From Roseibium aquae (lineage in GTDB: Bacteria; Pseudomonadota; Alphaproteobacteria; Rhizobiales; Stappiaceae): a stretch of 64,000 nt of DNA. Made by a program: the position numbers and the translations under genes. The stretch is from positions 744,001 to 808,000 of the forward strand of contig NZ_VXDC01000001.1 of NCBI RefSeq assembly GCF_008711285.1. The letters run 5' to 3'. This document shows, piece after piece, positions 62,948 through 64,000 of this stretch; within the stretch, counting starts at the first letter, position 1; each line of letters begins with the position of its first letter. The notes beneath the pieces were generated by a model, which had not been told where the DNA came from, searched no databases, and worked only from the letters and a program-made list of their open reading frames with translations.

Positions 62948-64000
62948 TCAATGGGCCAGGGCATTGCCCTCGGCTGCCAGTTTGGCAAGCCGGCGTTTTC
63001 CGTCTTCGACCGCGGTGCGGATCTCTTCGGAGTTCTTGGTCGACATGTCCCGCATCTCGTTGATGATCTCGCGGGACTGGAGCTGGAAGTTGATCACCGA
63101 ATCGACCAGCTTCTTGACCGATGCGGCCTGCACCGTCGGACCGTAACCCGCCTTCAGCGCTTCCTTCTGGACCGTGTCACCGATCTCCGCCAAGGTCTCA
63201 AGGCTTTTGTTCACACCCTCTTTCATGGCGTTGAGCGTTTCGGTCGATTCATGCAGGCCCTGAAGACCGGTGAAGGACGCGTTGAGGGCCGTCAGAACGG
63301 ATTCATTTGTCGAGAAGAAACTGACCGACTGGGCGTAAACCCGCTCCTTGGCATTCGTGGTTTGCATCAAACGCGCCATGATGACTTCAGAGGTGTTGTA
63401 ACCGATGGTCAGGTTGTCGGCGAGGTCCTTGGCAATCTGATAGCGCTTCTCCTCGTCCTGCATGGCGCGCAGCTTCTCGTCACGGGCCAATTCGAGCCGG
63501 GCTTTTTGCGCCGGATCTTCGCCGGTAAAGGCCGCGACCGCGTTGGAGGCCGCTTCCAGTTCCGTCTTGGCGCCGTCCAGATGCTGGTTCGCCTTGGTCA
63601 GCAGTTCAAGCGCGGTCACCTCGGCCTGTTTCAAGGCACCGCGGAAATCGCGATAGGCTTCCAGGATGGTTTGCTCACGCTGGATCTGATCCTTGGTCGC
63701 TCTCGCCACCTCTTTGTAGGTGTCGCGAATGTCATCGAAGCGGTCGGAAATCGTGCCGCGCCGGAAGTCGCGCCATTTGTTCGAAAGGTTTTCGGTGAAG
63801 GAGATCTTTCCGTCCGCGAGTTGATCCACCAGGGATTTCGCATCGTCGCGAATGGAGTTGAAAGCTTCGGTGATTTGTTCGTAGCGCTCGCCGATATCCA
63901 TCTGCTGGACCTGGTTCCGGACCACTTCGTTGAAGTGGGATGCTTGTCCGAGCGTGCGCGTGATGATCAGCACCTTGTCCGGTGACAGGTCGGAGATCTG
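62948..64000 (-). CDS. Large coiled-coil protein, partial (N-terminus beyond window)
   Basis: At least 350 residues, open to the right edge (the frame continues through 64000), so the true start is outside. The visible part is almost all helical (EVVRNQVQQMDIGERYEQI; VINFQLQSREIINEMRDMS). The order of C-terminal helices recalls TelA/KlaA-type toxic-anion-resistance proteins, but only loosely. A 217-bp gap with no clear signal separates it from the DUF6384-like gene. Function unknown. Confidence 0.7.
   Translation of the reverse strand, partial: QISDLSPDKVLIITRTLGQASHFNEVVRNQVQQMDIGERYEQITEAFNSIRDDAKSLVDQLADGKISFTENLSNKWRDFRRGTISDRFDDIRDTYKEVARATKDQIQREQTILEAYRDFRGALKQAEVTALELLTKANQHLDGAKTELEAASNAVAAFTGEDPAQKARLELARDEKLRAMQDEEKRYQIAKDLADNLTIGYNTSEVIMARLMQTTNAKERVYAQSVSFFSTNESVLTALNASFTGLQGLHESTETLNAMKEGVNKSLETLAEIGDTVQKEALKAGYGPTVQAASVKKLVDSVINFQLQSREIINEMRDMSTKNSEEIRTAVEDGKRRLAKLAAEGNALAH

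Overview
The window is a GC-rich alphaproteobacterial chromosome segment with no tRNA, rRNA, insertion sequence or CRISPR array. It is probably from Hyphomicrobiales or a close neighbour: it has a giant GPR/RgsE-type polar-growth protein, an FlbT/FlaF/FliX flagellar regulatory set, and the cell-cycle kinase CckA. About half of it is one flagellar supercluster (21.6-55.6 kb). The rest is housekeeping, envelope and transport genes. Start sites were chosen from ribosome-binding sites and family N-termini, so many differ from the longest possible ORF.

Layout. 1-2.6 kb: a TRAP transporter (dctP-dctQ-dctM, leftward, dctM cut by the window edge), divergent from a marR gene with a perfect palindromic operator between them. 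3.3-4.3 kb: a DMT-family exporter. 4.5-10.1 kb: the 1870-residue GPR/RgsE-like coiled-coil protein. 10.1-11.0 kb: an unusually long gap without a gene. 11.0-14.6 kb: an Hpt phosphotransfer protein, a 2Fe-2S ferredoxin, an MFS transporter divergent from an AraC regulator, and a universal stress protein. 14.6-21.3 kb: a mostly leftward envelope/stress group (VWA protein, YcjF, YcjX, SixA-like phosphatase, secreted protein, MoxR ATPase).

Flagellar region. flgE-flgK-flgL run rightward. flaF, flbT, three flagellins and a FlaG-like gene run leftward, with an array of about 231-bp palindromic repeats between flagellins 2 and 3. Next are flgI-flgJ-flgN (leftward), fliX (rightward, divergent from flgI), dksA, and flgF-flgG-flgA-flgH (leftward). 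fliL-fliM-(PflI-like)-(MotE-like)-(large TPR protein) run rightward, a DUF2336 gene and fliP/fliO leftward, and flgB-flgC-fliE-fliQ-fliR-flhB then cckA rightward. Sequence motifs suggest a Caulobacter-like hierarchy. Early operons (fliL, flgB) carry CtrA-type boxes (TTAACC-N5-TTAACC). Hook, P-ring and rod operons (flgE, flgI, flgF) carry sigma-54 elements (GG-N10-GC). FliX implies an FlbD-type activator elsewhere. CckA, the top of the CtrA pathway, lies just downstream of flhB.

58.3-64 kb: a TetR regulator with two palindromic operators facing a glyoxalase-fold gene, a small lipoprotein, and a leftward three-gene module of unknown function (Gly-rich-tailed coiled-coil protein, DUF6384-like membrane protein, and a coiled-coil protein cut by the right edge). 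This last module and the 1356-residue periplasmic TPR protein downstream of fliM are the best candidates here for poorly described biology.
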